From contig NZ_CP024962.1 of NCBI RefSeq assembly GCF_002804205.1, forward strand, positions 744,001-808,000: DNA of 64,000 nt, given 5' to 3'. A program made the position numbers and the translations under genes. A model generated the notes under the pieces. That model worked only from the letters and a program-made list of their open reading frames with translations, did not search any database and was not told the origin of the DNA. Positions 51,001 to 60,296 of the stretch are shown piece by piece. The DNA is from Entomoplasma freundtii. GTDB lineage: Bacteria; Bacillota_I; Bacilli_A; Mycoplasmatales; Mycoplasmataceae. Positions within the stretch are counted from its first letter, which is position 1, and each line of letters starts with the position of its first letter.

Positions 51001-51964
51001 TTTCTTGAACCTGATTATCTCAATCAGCTTGTCAATTACCAGTTCAATTATCTTGTTGGTAAGTATTAGCTAACAATGGAGCTTGATCAAAAAGATTTAA
51101 AATAGCATCTTTGTGAAGACCTAAAGTGGTTAATAAAGATGTAGCAGTACATTTACGAGATTTGTCAATCTTAACATAGAACAAACTATGTCCTTTATTG
51201 TCAGCAAGTTTCTTGGTTTCAGTTTCGAATTCTAACCATGTTCCACGTGAAGGAATAATATCCACTGAATAAATTATTTCCCCATTCTTACGGTTTAGCT
51301 CACGGTTGAAATAAGCTCCTGGGGAGCGAACCAATTGCGACACAATTACTTTTTGCGATCCGTTGATAATAAAAGTTCCAGCGTCAGTCATTAAAGGGAA
51401 TTCTCCCAAGAAAACTTCCCCGGTTTTATAAATAGCCACATTTACTAGTAACATGCTATCTTTATCTTCTAAAACATCGACTTGGATTGAATCTGGGACA
51501 GTACTCCCCTTCACCTTTAACTCAAAGAAGTAAGAACTTCCTGAAGATTGTTTAAAGACAATTCCTTTGTTTTCAGTTCTTTCTTTTAATCATTCGGTGA
51601 TTAATTGTTTTGGGTCAGTAAAGGGAACTTCATTTAAGATTTTGGGAATTTCTTCATGACTTGAAACAGCTAATTTAAGGTTGGCATAAATTGGTGCCTC
51701 GTAAATTTTTGATTCACTTTTCGCGGTTGCGATTGAAGTTCTTGGTTGACGAAATTCTCAATTTTCCAATGTTAAAACGGCTGTTCCATCATTGGAAAGG
51801 ATAGGAAAGACTTCATTAAAAACTTCTTGGATTCCTTCTTTTTGGAATCATTTAAATGTGTTTGTTTGAATTTCCACAAGGTTTGGCAACGGCAATTTAC
51901 TTGAATACTTTGTATAATCACGGCGCTCAACCCCTCGGTTAACTTTTTTGATTTTATAACTCAT
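48053..51964 (-). CDS. rpoB: RNA polymerase beta subunit
   Basis: 1303 aa. The rifampicin region reads [20 protein letters not shown] and [20 protein letters not shown]; the catalytic-face [17 protein letters not shown] and the C-terminal [20 protein letters not shown] are intact. In the rifampicin pocket the Asn after Ile (usually DQINPLSE here, DQTNPLAE in many) gives the Mollicutes pattern. The tail past the rpoC-contacting end is acidic ([16 protein letters not shown]). AAAGGAGAGC precedes the ATG. Confidence 0.97.
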
Positions 51965-51982
51965 TAATTATTTGCTCTCCTT

Positions 51983-53176
51983 TTATATTCTTTGTTCTTC
52001 TAAAAGTTTTTGTAATTTATGTAGTTGTGAATTGGTCAACTTAAATCATTCACGACCACCATTTTTCATTTCCTTAGAAATGATTTTTTGGTCAAGAAGG
52101 CGTTGTTGAACATCATGGATTTCTTGGTCCTCAAAAACTTTTTTGCCTCGAAGACGAAAACTGTTGAGCAGTTTTTCTGAACTGATTCCTTTATCGACAT
52201 CAGTTTTTTGAATGATTCGCAAGGCAATGACTTTGTCAATTACATTTGGCAAAAGATAATCGGCCACGTGACGATAGGTGGGATCACTTTCAATTCATTC
52301 ATCAAAATTTTTTATTTGGTAAGCCAAATTAATCCCATTGATTGATTCTTTATATAAGAAATCCAAAAGGTCATCGAGTTTTAACTGATTGTCAAATGTC
52401 TCTTTAACCAATTTTTGAAAAAGTTTTCAATCATAAAGTAGAGGATAAATTGGGTTGCTAAAATGACGACCCTTGTTAATCGTTTGCAAATATCATTTAC
52501 TTAAAAGAAAGGCCAACAATAAATTGTTTTGTTGGTAAGGACTAATATAAATAAACGAGATAAGAATGATTAAGGCTTGGGTAAACCCGCCAATTTCTTG
52601 ATCATCTAAATTGGTCATATAACCTAAAAACTGATTTAAGGTTTTATCTATTTTTTGATAATCAAGAACGTTTGGAACAAATGTATTGGCATTTGTTTGT
52701 CGATAAAAACGAGTTTTATTTTCGATATCATAACCTAAATTTCGAAATAAAATATGGACAATGACATCGTAATTGTCTCGATTAATCGCAAAGTTCTCCG
52801 TTTCAATTAACGCTATGGCTTCAATTAAATTAATAATTCGGATCTCTTCACGATTTTTAGGTCGTCGTCCACGACTTAATTCGAGAATCGTTTTGCTGAT
52901 TTTTTTAGGATTGGTTTCTTCCAATTCTTTACTAATTAATAACAAACTTAGGATTTCCAAAAGATTAATTTCAGAACGCGCCAGCATCGTGTTGCCGACA
53001 CCAAAAGCATTCATATAATCAAATAAATAACGATCAGTAGCCAGTCTTGTATTTAAGTGAAAATTCGGATTTGCCCCATCCTCACTTAGCACTATTGCTG
53101 TATACCTTTCGTTATTTATTGGTTTATGTTTCGTTCCTTGTCACTTCTTACTTAAAAAATAATCCAAAGCACCCAC
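51983..53176 (-). CDS. Fic-like protein with degenerate active site plus winged helix, in the rpoBC operon
   Basis: 397 aa; TGA Trp hides the start. GTG at 53176 follows AAAAGGG by 7 nt. The middle looks like a Fic fold: TRFYRQTNANTFVP (155-168) aligns with the Fic target-dock flap, and ISFIYISPYQQNNLLLAF falls where HPFxxGNGR should be. The catalytic His is Ser (about 212) and the GNGR anion hole is lost, so AMP transfer is unlikely. Residues about 315-380 form a winged helix (SSEKLLNSFRLRGKKV...GGREWFKLT). It is 18 bp ahead of rpoB. Family assignment is by eye; a divergent regulator is the alternative. Confidence 0.6.
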
Positions 53177-53203
53177 GATATAACCCTTTTCGTTATTTAA
53201 TTA

Positions 53204-53249
53204 ATAAAAGAGAATCTAGCAGAAGTTCTTAGCTAGCTAAACTAGATTC
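53204..53249 (-). promoter_or_regulatory. Leader hairpin ahead of the Fic-like/rpoBC operon
   Basis: Minus-strand GAATCTAG ... CTAGATTC (8-bp perfect stem around 22 nt containing TTAGCTAGCTAA) followed by TCTTTTATT. It lies between the promoter and the GTG start and could act as a weak terminator/attenuator controlling RNA polymerase synthesis. Confidence 0.45.
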
Positions 53250-53261
53250 AATGCACCTTAT

Positions 53262-53270
53262 AGTATAACA
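53262..53270 (-). promoter_or_regulatory. Extended -10 promoter for the Fic-like/rpoBC operon
   Basis: Minus-strand TGTTATACT, just upstream of the leader hairpin; no convincing -35. Confidence 0.5.
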
Positions 53271-53352
53271 CATATTTGCGTTTGAAGGCTTTTAATTATA
53301 ACATTGTTTCCGTCATAATGAAATTAATATTTCAAAAGAACTCGCTCCAAAC

Positions 53353-53400
53353 AAAATATTTAAAAAACCAAGCAAAATTGCTTGGTTTTTTAAATATTTT
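53353..53400. terminator. Terminator after rplL
   Basis: 23-bp arms AAAATATTTAAAAAACCAAG... / ...CTTGGTTTTTTAAATATTTT, nearly touching at the apex. It separates the rplJL transcript from the Fic-like/rpoBC operon. Confidence 0.85.
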
Positions 53401-53420
53401 AATTAAGACTAGTTGAAAAA

Positions 53421-53786
53421 TTATTTCAAGTCAACACTTGCACCAGCGGCAACAAGAGTTTCTTTCATTTTTTCTCCTTCTTCTGGTTTAACGTTTTCTT
53501 TAACCACAATTGGAGTTGCTCCATCAACTAATTTTTTAGCATCCATTAATCCTAAACCAGTTAATTCTTTAACTGCTTTAATAACGGCTACTTTTTGTGC
53601 TCCTACTGAACTAATAACAACTGTTACTTCAGTTGGGGCTGCTGCAGTAGCTTCTTGTGCTGGAGCAGCAACAGCGGCTGCTGCAACAACTCCGAAATGA
53701 TCTTCGATCGATTTTACTAATTCATTCAATTGTACTAAAGTCATTTCTTCTAAAGCTTGAATGATTTCATCTTTGGTAATCGCCAT
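53421..53786 (-). CDS. rplL: 50S ribosomal protein L7/L12
   Basis: 121 aa stalk protein that recruits translation factors. The N-terminal dimerisation helix (EEMTLVQLNELVKSIEDHFG), the Ala-rich hinge (AAAAVAAPAQEATAAAP) and the C-terminal domain VAVIKAVKELTGLGLMDAKK are intact. No Trp codons. Confidence 0.98.
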   Translation of the reverse strand: MAITKDEIIQALEEMTLVQLNELVKSIEDHFGVVAAAAVAAPAQEATAAAPTEVTVVISSVGAQKVAVIKAVKELTGLGLMDAKKLVDGATPIVVKENVKPEEGEKMKETLVAAGASVDLK

Positions 53787-53841
53787 GATTTTATCTCCTT
53801 TTTATTAAACTATTCGTACACCTTTTTGGTTTTGTTATCTT

Positions 53842-54339
53842 TTATTCAGGGTTTTTAGTATTTGCAATTTCTTTAGTCAATAACATGAATTGACGTAGTG
53901 GGTATAGTAGTGAAGAAGCAAACATACTGTAAAGTTCTTCACGGCTTGGTAAAGTAGCAATTTCGTTAATTGCTGTGGTATCCATAACATTAGTTTCATA
54001 GATACCGGCTTTTAAGATTAATTTATCGTTCTTTTTCGCAAAATTAGCGACTAATTTTGCAGGGGCAATTGGGTCTTCTGAAAATAAGAAAACATTTTGT
54101 TGAGTTAAAAATTCTTCTAATTTTTCAAGACCCAATTCTTTGGCAGCACGGCGAACAAGTGAATCTTTGTAAATTTTCACTTCGACACCATTAGCTAATC
54201 CTTGACGACGTAGTTGACTCATTTGGGCAACAGTTAAATGCTTATATTCTGCAACGGCTACGCCATTGGATTTTAACTTTGCCACGATTTCGGAAACTAC
54301 ATCCGCTTTTTTGGCATGAGCTGGTCTAGATGCTAGCAT
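53842..54339 (-). CDS. rplJ: 50S ribosomal protein L10
   Basis: 165 aa; anchors L12 dimers on the ribosome. It begins MLASRPAHAKKADVVSEIVA and has AEYKHLTVAQMSQLRRQ and VKIYKDSLVRRAAKE, then the L12-binding C-terminal helix. GAGAGGATGACTG precedes the ATG. Regulated by the L10 leader upstream. Confidence 0.97.
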   Translation of the reverse strand: MLASRPAHAKKADVVSEIVAKLKSNGVAVAEYKHLTVAQMSQLRRQGLANGVEVKIYKDSLVRRAAKELGLEKLEEFLTQQNVFLFSEDPIAPAKLVANFAKKNDKLILKAGIYETNVMDTTAINEIATLPSREELYSMFASSLLYPLRQFMLLTKEIANTKNPE

Positions 54340-54372
54340 CAGTCATCCTCTCTTTCTATTTCCTAAATAAAA

Positions 54373-54480
54373 AACCTTGGTTTCGTAACCAAGGTAACAC
54401 AAAAAAGTTCAAGAAACATTTTGAGTCCTCGGTAACAAATTAAGGGCTTGGCCCGGTTACTGTCTTGGGTACTAATAGCA
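54373..54480 (-). ncRNA. L10 leader (ribosomal protein L10-L12 binding regulatory RNA)
   Basis: Contains the conserved CAGTAACCGGGC ... CCCTTAATTTGTTACCGAGGA pattern, followed by an intrinsic terminator (ACCTTGGTT, loop ACGA, AACCAAGGT, T-run, 54374-54395). Binding of L10-L12 should favour termination ahead of rplJ. Confidence 0.85.
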
Positions 54481-54486
54481 TTGTTT

Positions 54487-54515
54487 ATTTTAGCATTTCA
54501 ATTTTTAGAATTCAA
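54487..54515 (-). promoter_or_regulatory. Promoter of rplJ-rplL inside the 3' end of the CobO-like gene
   Basis: Minus-strand TTGAAT (54510-54515), 17-nt spacer ending TGC, TAAAAT (54487-54492): both -35 and extended -10 are present. Confidence 0.75.
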
Positions 54516-55035
54516 TCCCCTTTCGAGGCGGAACTTTTTGCGTAAAATAATGCTTTTTAGGCTTTATTTCTGAAATTAAATCAGCAATTTCATCTAATTC
54601 TGGATAGGAATAACGCCCCGAAATAGCTACTTCCAAATGCGGGTGACGAGTCCTAATTAACTCTACAAATTCTTGCTTATCAATAAAACCATTTTCCAGT
54701 GCCCCCAAAACTTCATCAACCAGCAAAAGGTCACAAGTTGGAGCCTTCAGTTCTTGTTTTAATTGTTCATAACCAATTAGAGTTTCAGCCTTGAAAATAG
54801 CCACCTCCTCAGGCTTCATTTCTCAAACAAATTTTTGTGATGAATCATAAAAATTTTCAATTTTTACTCCTAATTCGGCTAAAATATCGTTTTCACTAGT
54901 TGGGCGATTTTTTAAAAATCGTAAGTATTTAACACGTTTCTTCGCTCCTAAAGCACGTAAAACCATGCCGTTTAAAACCGATGTTTTCCCCTTGCCTTCG
55001 CCACAATAAATATGAAGATAACCCTTATTATCCAT
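54505..55035 (-). CDS. CobO/BtuR-family corrinoid adenosyltransferase-like ATPase
   Basis: 176 aa. The P-loop GEGKGKTS (12-19) and its flank VLNGMVLRALGAKKRVK match the CobA/CobO family, as do LLLVDEVLGALENGFIDKQE, AISGRYSYPELDEIADL and the terminal RKGIEF. The family adenosylates cob(I)alamin. No cobalamin genes lie nearby, and B12 enzymes are rare in Mollicutes, so the physiological role is open. One TGA Trp. GGAGGGAAAA precedes ATG 55035. Confidence 0.85.
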
Positions 55036-55393
55036 TTTTCCCTCCATCTAAGTCACGTAAAACTTTCTTTAACTTTTAAGTTGAAAGAAATTGGTTTTTT
55101 TATTTTATACTTGCTTTTTGTTTTTGGGCGCCTTATTTAGAAATTTTGTTTTTGTTTTTCATCAGGAATATAGTTTTCTATCTTGAAGGAAAATATTCCG
55201 CCCAACCATCGATAAATAAACACTTTTTAATTTTAAATAGCCTTATCTTAAAAACAAAAATGGAACATTTTAAATATCATCTTTTTTAATTTAGTTTGTT
55301 TATATAATAATTTCTACCCTCTCATGAGGCGATGTTATTAGTTGTACAAAACAAACCTAGTAAATAATTAATTAAAAAGAAAGGAACACAAAA
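55036..55393. other. 358-bp gap: near-palindrome and plus-strand promoter/leader
   Basis: No gene seen. Near 55067-55094 is an imperfect hairpin (CTTTCTTTAACTT / AAGTTGAAAGAAA) followed by TTGGTTTTTTTA. A TATAAT at 55303-55308 on the plus strand probably starts the surface-protein gene at 55394. The start of its transcript includes CTACCCTCTCATGAGGCGATG, a short GC-richer hairpin of unknown role. Confidence 0.4.
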
Positions 55394-56440
55394 ATGGAAG
55401 AAAAAAATCTAGCTTTAACCAATTTTCGTGCTTTAAAATGAATAAAAATTAGTCTTGGTTTAAGTTTGCCAACGATTGTTGCCACTGGTCTTACAATGAG
55501 TTTTACAGTCAACCAAAGGCAACATGCCAAGTTGACGACGGCTTATCCATCCTTAAGTTATAACTTCTTAACAGGTGCCGATTTTGATAATTTATCATTG
55601 AAAATTAATAGTATTAAAAACATTTATATTAAAAATATGGTATCAAAGGGTTTGGTCTTTTACTTGCCAAACGATCTCTTCGCAAGTATTACTAGTAAAA
55701 AAATAACCCCTGAAGTAGAAAATACTTTAACTAGAAAGCTTACTGACCTTATTTCGGGAAATATGCGAGTCTGAGGTTTGACTAGTCAAACCCAAATTGA
55801 CCCTAGTGCTCTTGAAGCTATCCCCTGAGGGCAATTAATCAAAATAAATAATTCAGGATTAACTTTCGATAATGTCATCATTAAATATCAAGGAGGTGAC
55901 GAACAAATAGTTGCCTCAGGTAAATTCCTCCAAGCGAAGACTGTTGATTATGATTTAAAACCGATTGAAAAGTTCAACGTTGAGACGGTAAATTATTTAT
56001 TCGAAAATGCCGATATTATTAATAAATCGCTCAACCGAAGTGGTTATTTTGGCGGTTTGAATTTTTATGGTCAAAAGGTTGAAAGTGGTCCCGAAAAAGG
56101 TAAATGATTAGAAGCGCAATATGTTGATTTAAATGAGTTCAACACCATGGCTTATGACTGAATGATAACATCGTTAAAATCAGCTAACCTAATCAAAGAT
56201 GATTTAATGGCCAACGCCGTTACCGACTTTCAAATTAGAGGTTGAGACGAAATTTATGTCAATAATCCTAAAGGAGTCACCATCGAAAAAGACCGCCTTC
56301 TTTTGAGTCAAGACAATTATTTTGGAGCTCATTCAATTGTTTCCAAAATCCAATTTTCTTGATCAAAATTAAGTCGTGAACCAATTAGTTTTAAATTTAC
56401 TGGTTCATATTTATCAAATACTGAATGAAATAACTATTAA
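55394..56440 (+). CDS. Hypothetical membrane-anchored surface protein
   Basis: 348 aa, no family recognised. MEEKNLALTNFRALKWIKIS is followed by one hydrophobic helix (LGLSLPTIVATGLTMSFTV), a signal anchor without a lipobox Cys. The rest is polar and probably extracellular: AYPSLSYNFLTGADF, PNDLFASITSKKITPEVE, then repeated short Gly/Asn/Trp beta-like stretches (WGQLIKINNSGLTF, NNPKGVTIEKDRLL). Six or so TGA Trp codons hide most of it. GAAAGGAACAC precedes the ATG and a bidirectional terminator follows. Confidence 0.75.
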
Positions 56441-56449
56441 AATAATTTT

Positions 56450-56479
56450 AAAAACCAAGACTAACTAGTCTTGGTTTTT
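56450..56479. terminator. Bidirectional terminator after the surface-protein gene
   Basis: Perfect 14-bp stem AAAAACCAAGACTA / TAGTCTTGGTTTTT with an AC loop, shared with the convergent gene ending at 56491. Confidence 0.85.
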
Positions 56480-56490
56480 ATTTGGCTAAA

Positions 56491-57123
56491 TTATGGGAAC
56501 ATGGGGACAAAATGGCATAAAGTGAATCAAAAGACATTGTAATTTTTGAGTTCCAAAAGACTGACACCGACTGTTGTCGCAGAGTTGTTTGGGTCTTTAC
56601 CAAAATCATCATCATCAGTAGTTTCATTTTCAATTTGTTCGCGATGGGTGGACGAACTAATTTTTCACCAATAAGAATCGGCATTATCAATCCAGGGATA
56701 ATCTTTTTCTGAACCTTTAATACCTTTTACCAACTTTCCCATCTTGGTTTCATCGATTTTAAAAACATCAGGATAATCAAGCATAAAATCACCAAGAGTT
56801 TTCCCTAACCAATTTTCTGCTAGACTGTTCCCACCATAATCATCAAAGTTTAAGGCAAAACTTTCTGGTTTAAGATTTGGATCCTCTTTTAGTAAATTGG
56901 CATCAATATAAGTTTTCATTATTAAAGTCACTTGATTGTCTGGAAGGTTTATTTTATCGTGGTCTAAGGATGACAGACTTGAATTCTTACTAACATGTGT
57001 TGCTAAAACAATTGATAGGGCTATCATCACTACCGAGTTAACCATCATGATAATTAACAAAATGAGGTATAAATTTTTAGGTCGTGGCTTACTAGAAGAG
57101 TTGTCTCTATAAGAATGGCGCAT
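56491..57123 (-). CDS. Membrane-anchored protein, tandem paralogue A
   Basis: 210 aa, family unknown. The cytosolic N-terminus MRHSYRDNSSSKPRPKN leads into one helix (LYLILLIIMMVNSVVMIALS), then an outside domain with NLKPESFALNFDDYGGNSLA and ENWLGKTLGDFMLDYPDVF. After a TGA Trp comes an Asp-rich tail (ETTDDDDFGKD). GAAGGGAACCAATC precedes the ATG. It overlaps paralogue B by one base (TAATG), and shares its WLGxxxGD(F/Y) segment. Confidence 0.75.
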
Positions 57124-57713
57124 TATGATTGGTTCCCTTCTAGACTATCTATAAGCGGGGGGTGGTCATTACCCACCAAACCATTGGTGTCACTTCAAAG
57201 CAATGTAAACCAAAAAATATTCGCATCTTGAAGTTTTATATCAAAAATGTTTATGTCAACTTGAGGATTAGTCGGACCTATTTTCGTATCAGTTATGCTT
57301 CTTACCAATCATACATAAGCAGGGGCACTTTCTTGGTCACTATCAATTGATCTATCAAGTATTCTCAAAACAAGCCCGTTTGGGGAGACTTCAAAAATTT
57401 CTTTTTTTGTTTTTAAGTAGTCACCAAAGCTTCGCCCTAACCATTCATTACTCAATTGGGTCTCATAGTCCTTTGGGGTTAGTGAGGGGTGCTCTTTAGG
57501 CAACGGCTTACGACCCCTAAATTTTTTTTGAACTTCTGCACTATAATAATTGTTGATTTGAAGCCTCAACATTTTTTTGGGGTCAGACTCTAAAGCGCTT
57601 GATTTATTAGAATTATTACTTAAAAGTAAACCTCAAATTAAACTAAAAACTGCTGCTAATGTAATTAACATAGCAACTGTTACTAATAAAAACTGTCATG
57701 ATTTAGAACGCAT
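57123..57713 (-). CDS. Membrane-anchored protein, tandem paralogue B
   Basis: 196 aa. It begins MRSKSWQFLLVTVAMLITLA, one signal-anchor helix, then SNNSNKSSALESDPKKMLRL and a domain with LSNEWLGRSFGDYLKTKKEI, matching ENWLGKTLGDFMLDYPDVF of paralogue A. It ends GNDHPPLIDSLEGNQS. GGAAAGGGAAAAAG precedes the ATG. TGA encodes four Trp. Both proteins probably expose the shared domain outside the cell; function unknown. Confidence 0.74.
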
Positions 57714-57832
57714 TTTTCTTTTTCCCTTTCCGAGTTTTTTAATTATACAAAAGGGTCTAAGAAAATTTTGTAATCACTAAAAATAAAAAAAAGAAATCTT
57801 TATTGTTAATTTGTTAGAAAAATTTTCTAAAT

Positions 57833-59059
57833 TTATAACGGTTTTAGTTTAGTCGCTTGCTGCTTTTTTGGCTTAGCACCAAGCACCTCTAAGGTTGGAA
57901 TTTGTTGGTTATGAACAATCATTTTTCCCTCGATTCGAAAGCTTTTGATTGAACCACCCGGTTTAATACTTAACGCTGTTGCTTTTAATTCTTGAATCAC
58001 GCCTTTGACTAATGACTTGCCTAATCCGCCGTAAGTCTCAAGATTACCCTTAATAATAACGTCACCGATTGGCTTACTAATTTGAAAGCCAATCGCTCCA
58101 TCGCCATGAGTGGTGATTTTGGCTAAAGATAATTTATCAATCGTCCCATCATAATTATTAATGCCTCGCGATCCTTCACCAAATGTTTCAATTGGACCCT
58201 CAAGTGCTAAATTTTTAATATAACCAAAATTGACAAACCCGATGGCGCTCCGACCTTGTGAAGAAATTTTTTGAAAAGCTTTTCAGCTATCTACCACTCC
58301 TCAATTGTCAAGCACCATGTCGTTATAGCCATAAGTGGTAATAACTTGATGATTAATTATCTCTTTTACATGAGCGTTGGTAATAACAAAAACAGCTCCC
58401 GTAATTAAGTTGGCAATACCCACCGGTATCTTTCCGTCATTATGAATTTCATCAGTAGTTAATAAATCTACTTTCAGTTGGGCATGCTTGGTTCCAGCAA
58501 CCATTATTCCTGAACCATAAATTGGTTTGTTTTTCTGACCGAGAGCCACCTTCTTGACAACTATAATTGGTATGTTTTTTCGGTCTTTATTTCAAATGGT
58601 GAGAGCACCTTGAAGAACACGAACGTTATAACCAAAAGGCCGTTCCTTAAATTGAGTAGCGTCAGCTTCTTTAATGACCACTTGATTAATTGTTAATCTT
58701 AATCTGCCGTTAATTTTACGAGAAATTAGTATTATACATCCCCGCAGGACAATAATATTTTTGAGAAGATAAGTACCTTCTACTTGGTGGGAATTATGAA
58801 AGCGAATGACTTTTGATTGTGGGCTAAACCCTTCAATTTGTAAATTAGTGATTTCATTATTTTTGGTAAATAATAAACCACTATTTGCTTTTCTAAAGCA
58901 AATAGTTTCTTTGCCTGTGGCTCCTGAAATTTTCACTTTTGGAGGAATCAGAATACTTTGGTTAAAAGTTAAATTTTTGGTGATGACAATATTTTTCGAT
59001 ATTTTTAAAGATTTTAATAAATCTTGCTCTGTTGCAATACTCACCTTGTCTATAGCCAT
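57833..59059 (-). CDS. Probable right-handed beta-helix protein, cytosolic or non-classically exported
   Basis: 408 aa, no signal peptide and no membrane helix. I use ATG 59059 (MAIDKVSIATEQDLLKSLKI), preceded by AGAAGGG. The sequence is a chain of short beta strands with periodic Ile/Val/Leu, Gly and Asn: NIVITKNLTFNQSILIPPKV, KISGATGKETICF, NSGLLFTKNNEITNLQIEGF, later VFVITNAHVKEI. This is the rhythm of pectate-lyase-like beta-helices. No catalytic motif is obvious. The tail is basic (KPKKQQATKLKPL). TGA codes for two Trp. Confidence 0.62.
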
Positions 59060-59187
59060 AGGGTCCCTTCTTAGGTTGTCCATTTCATTAATCACTATAA
59101 ATTATAAATTTTGCTATTTAAACAACGGGACTAATTAATAAAAAATATAAAACGGCGCGAAAAAGAAATTAGTCAAACCAAAGGCCC

Positions 59188-59193
59188 TATAAT
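59188..59193 (+). promoter_or_regulatory. -10 box of the LRR protein gene
   Basis: TATAAT overlapping an upstream ATG (59192), which argues for the downstream ATG at 59219 as the true start. Confidence 0.55.
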
Positions 59194-59218
59194 GAAAGTT
59201 AGTGGAGGTAACATAAAT

Positions 59219-60241
59219 ATGATTAAGTTATTAAGCATCCTATCACTAATGGTTTTGCCATCAACTTCGTTGACAACGATTGCTGCAACTAAACCGATTA
59301 TTAAAATTGATCAGGCATTTAGCGATGAAGAATCAAGTCGAAACGAAATTGCCATTATTCAATCATTAAACAATGAAGAAAATAAGGGCGCAAAAAGATA
59401 TCTGAAAGGAATCTTTGATGATGCCAATTTGGTTCTCAAGATTTCTCAAGAATTAAAGAATATTATCCATGAAGATAGCCAAGGGGCTTTTATTTATGAT
59501 AACGATACTTTGGAAGTTAAATCCCTAAACTTGGCAAGTGGCAAAATTAGCAGTTTTAAAGGTTTATCTATTTTCCCTAATTTAAAAATGTTATCTATAA
59601 AATTCAATGGAGTGGCCGTTAATTTAAGTGATTTAACAACCATTAGTGATCAACTCAAGTATCTTGAAGTCAATGGCAGCCAAATTAATGATATTGACTT
59701 TATCAAACAATTTACTTCGTTAGATACATTAAATCTAATTGCTGACGACATTTCGGATATTTCCGCTTTAGCAGAGCTTACAAATTTAGTTCGCTTAAAT
59801 TTAGATAATAACAATCTCTTAGAGATTTCAGCGCTAATGGCCCTAGAAAATTTAGAGTCATTGGATTTAGCCTTTAATGATATACACGATATATCCGCTC
59901 TTTCAAGAATGTCAAAATTAATGAGTTTGGGGTTAACTTCTAATAATTTTTCAGGGCTTTTGCCGCTAGCTAACTTGCTAGAGTTGCGTGGTTTGTATTT
60001 GGCAGTTAATAACATTAGTGATTTGACACCACTTGCCAATCTCGTAAATTTAGAGATTTTAAGTTTAGAGGATAATAAAATTAGTGATTTGAAACCATTA
60101 GAAAATTTGCAAAACTTAGGAAGTTTATTTCTAAGATATAATTCTATTCCTAATACAGAAGAAGCTTGGGCACCAATTCATGACTTACCAAATTATAGTC
60201 CCGATTGGGATAACGAAACTGTTCGCTCAAGTCAACGATAA
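59219..60241 (+). CDS. Secreted internalin-like leucine-rich-repeat protein
   Basis: 340 aa. I chose ATG 59219 because GTGGAGG lies 10 nt upstream and MIKLLSILSLMVLPSTSLTT is a signal peptide (cut likely after AAT); no lipobox Cys. After about 100 residues come roughly eight 22-residue LRRs of the internalin/SDS22 type, for example LTNLVRLNLDNNNLLEISAL, LANLLELRGLYLAVNNISDL and LVNLEILSLEDNKISDLKPL. Such repeats usually bind proteins, and host contact is plausible. The tail SPDWDNETVRSSQR has no sorting motif. Confidence 0.88.
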   Translation: MIKLLSILSLMVLPSTSLTTIAATKPIIKIDQAFSDEESSRNEIAIIQSLNNEENKGAKRYLKGIFDDANLVLKISQELKNIIHEDSQGAFIYDNDTLEVKSLNLASGKISSFKGLSIFPNLKMLSIKFNGVAVNLSDLTTISDQLKYLEVNGSQINDIDFIKQFTSLDTLNLIADDISDISALAELTNLVRLNLDNNNLLEISALMALENLESLDLAFNDIHDISALSRMSKLMSLGLTSNNFSGLLPLANLLELRGLYLAVNNISDLTPLANLVNLEILSLEDNKISDLKPLENLQNLGSLFLRYNSIPNTEEAWAPIHDLPNYSPDWDNETVRSSQR

Positions 60242-60253
60242 AATTATTTAGGC

Positions 60254-60289
60254 AATAAAAAAGACAACTTCACCGTTGTCTTTTTTATT
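60254..60289. terminator. Bidirectional terminator between the LRR gene and rplA
   Basis: 15-bp stem AATAAAAAAGACAAC / GTTGTCTTTTTTATT with a TTCACC loop, shared by convergent transcripts. Confidence 0.85.
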
Positions 60290-60296
60290 AAGTATT

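Noticed and set aside
53413-53700. Plus-strand frame across rplL rich in Ala/Thr/Ser
   Set aside because: Shadow of the Ala-rich rplL gene; no ribosome binding site.
59192-59218. ATG at 59192 as start of the LRR protein
   Set aside because: It overlaps the TATAAT box; GGAGG lies just ahead of ATG 59219, which also starts a clean signal peptide.
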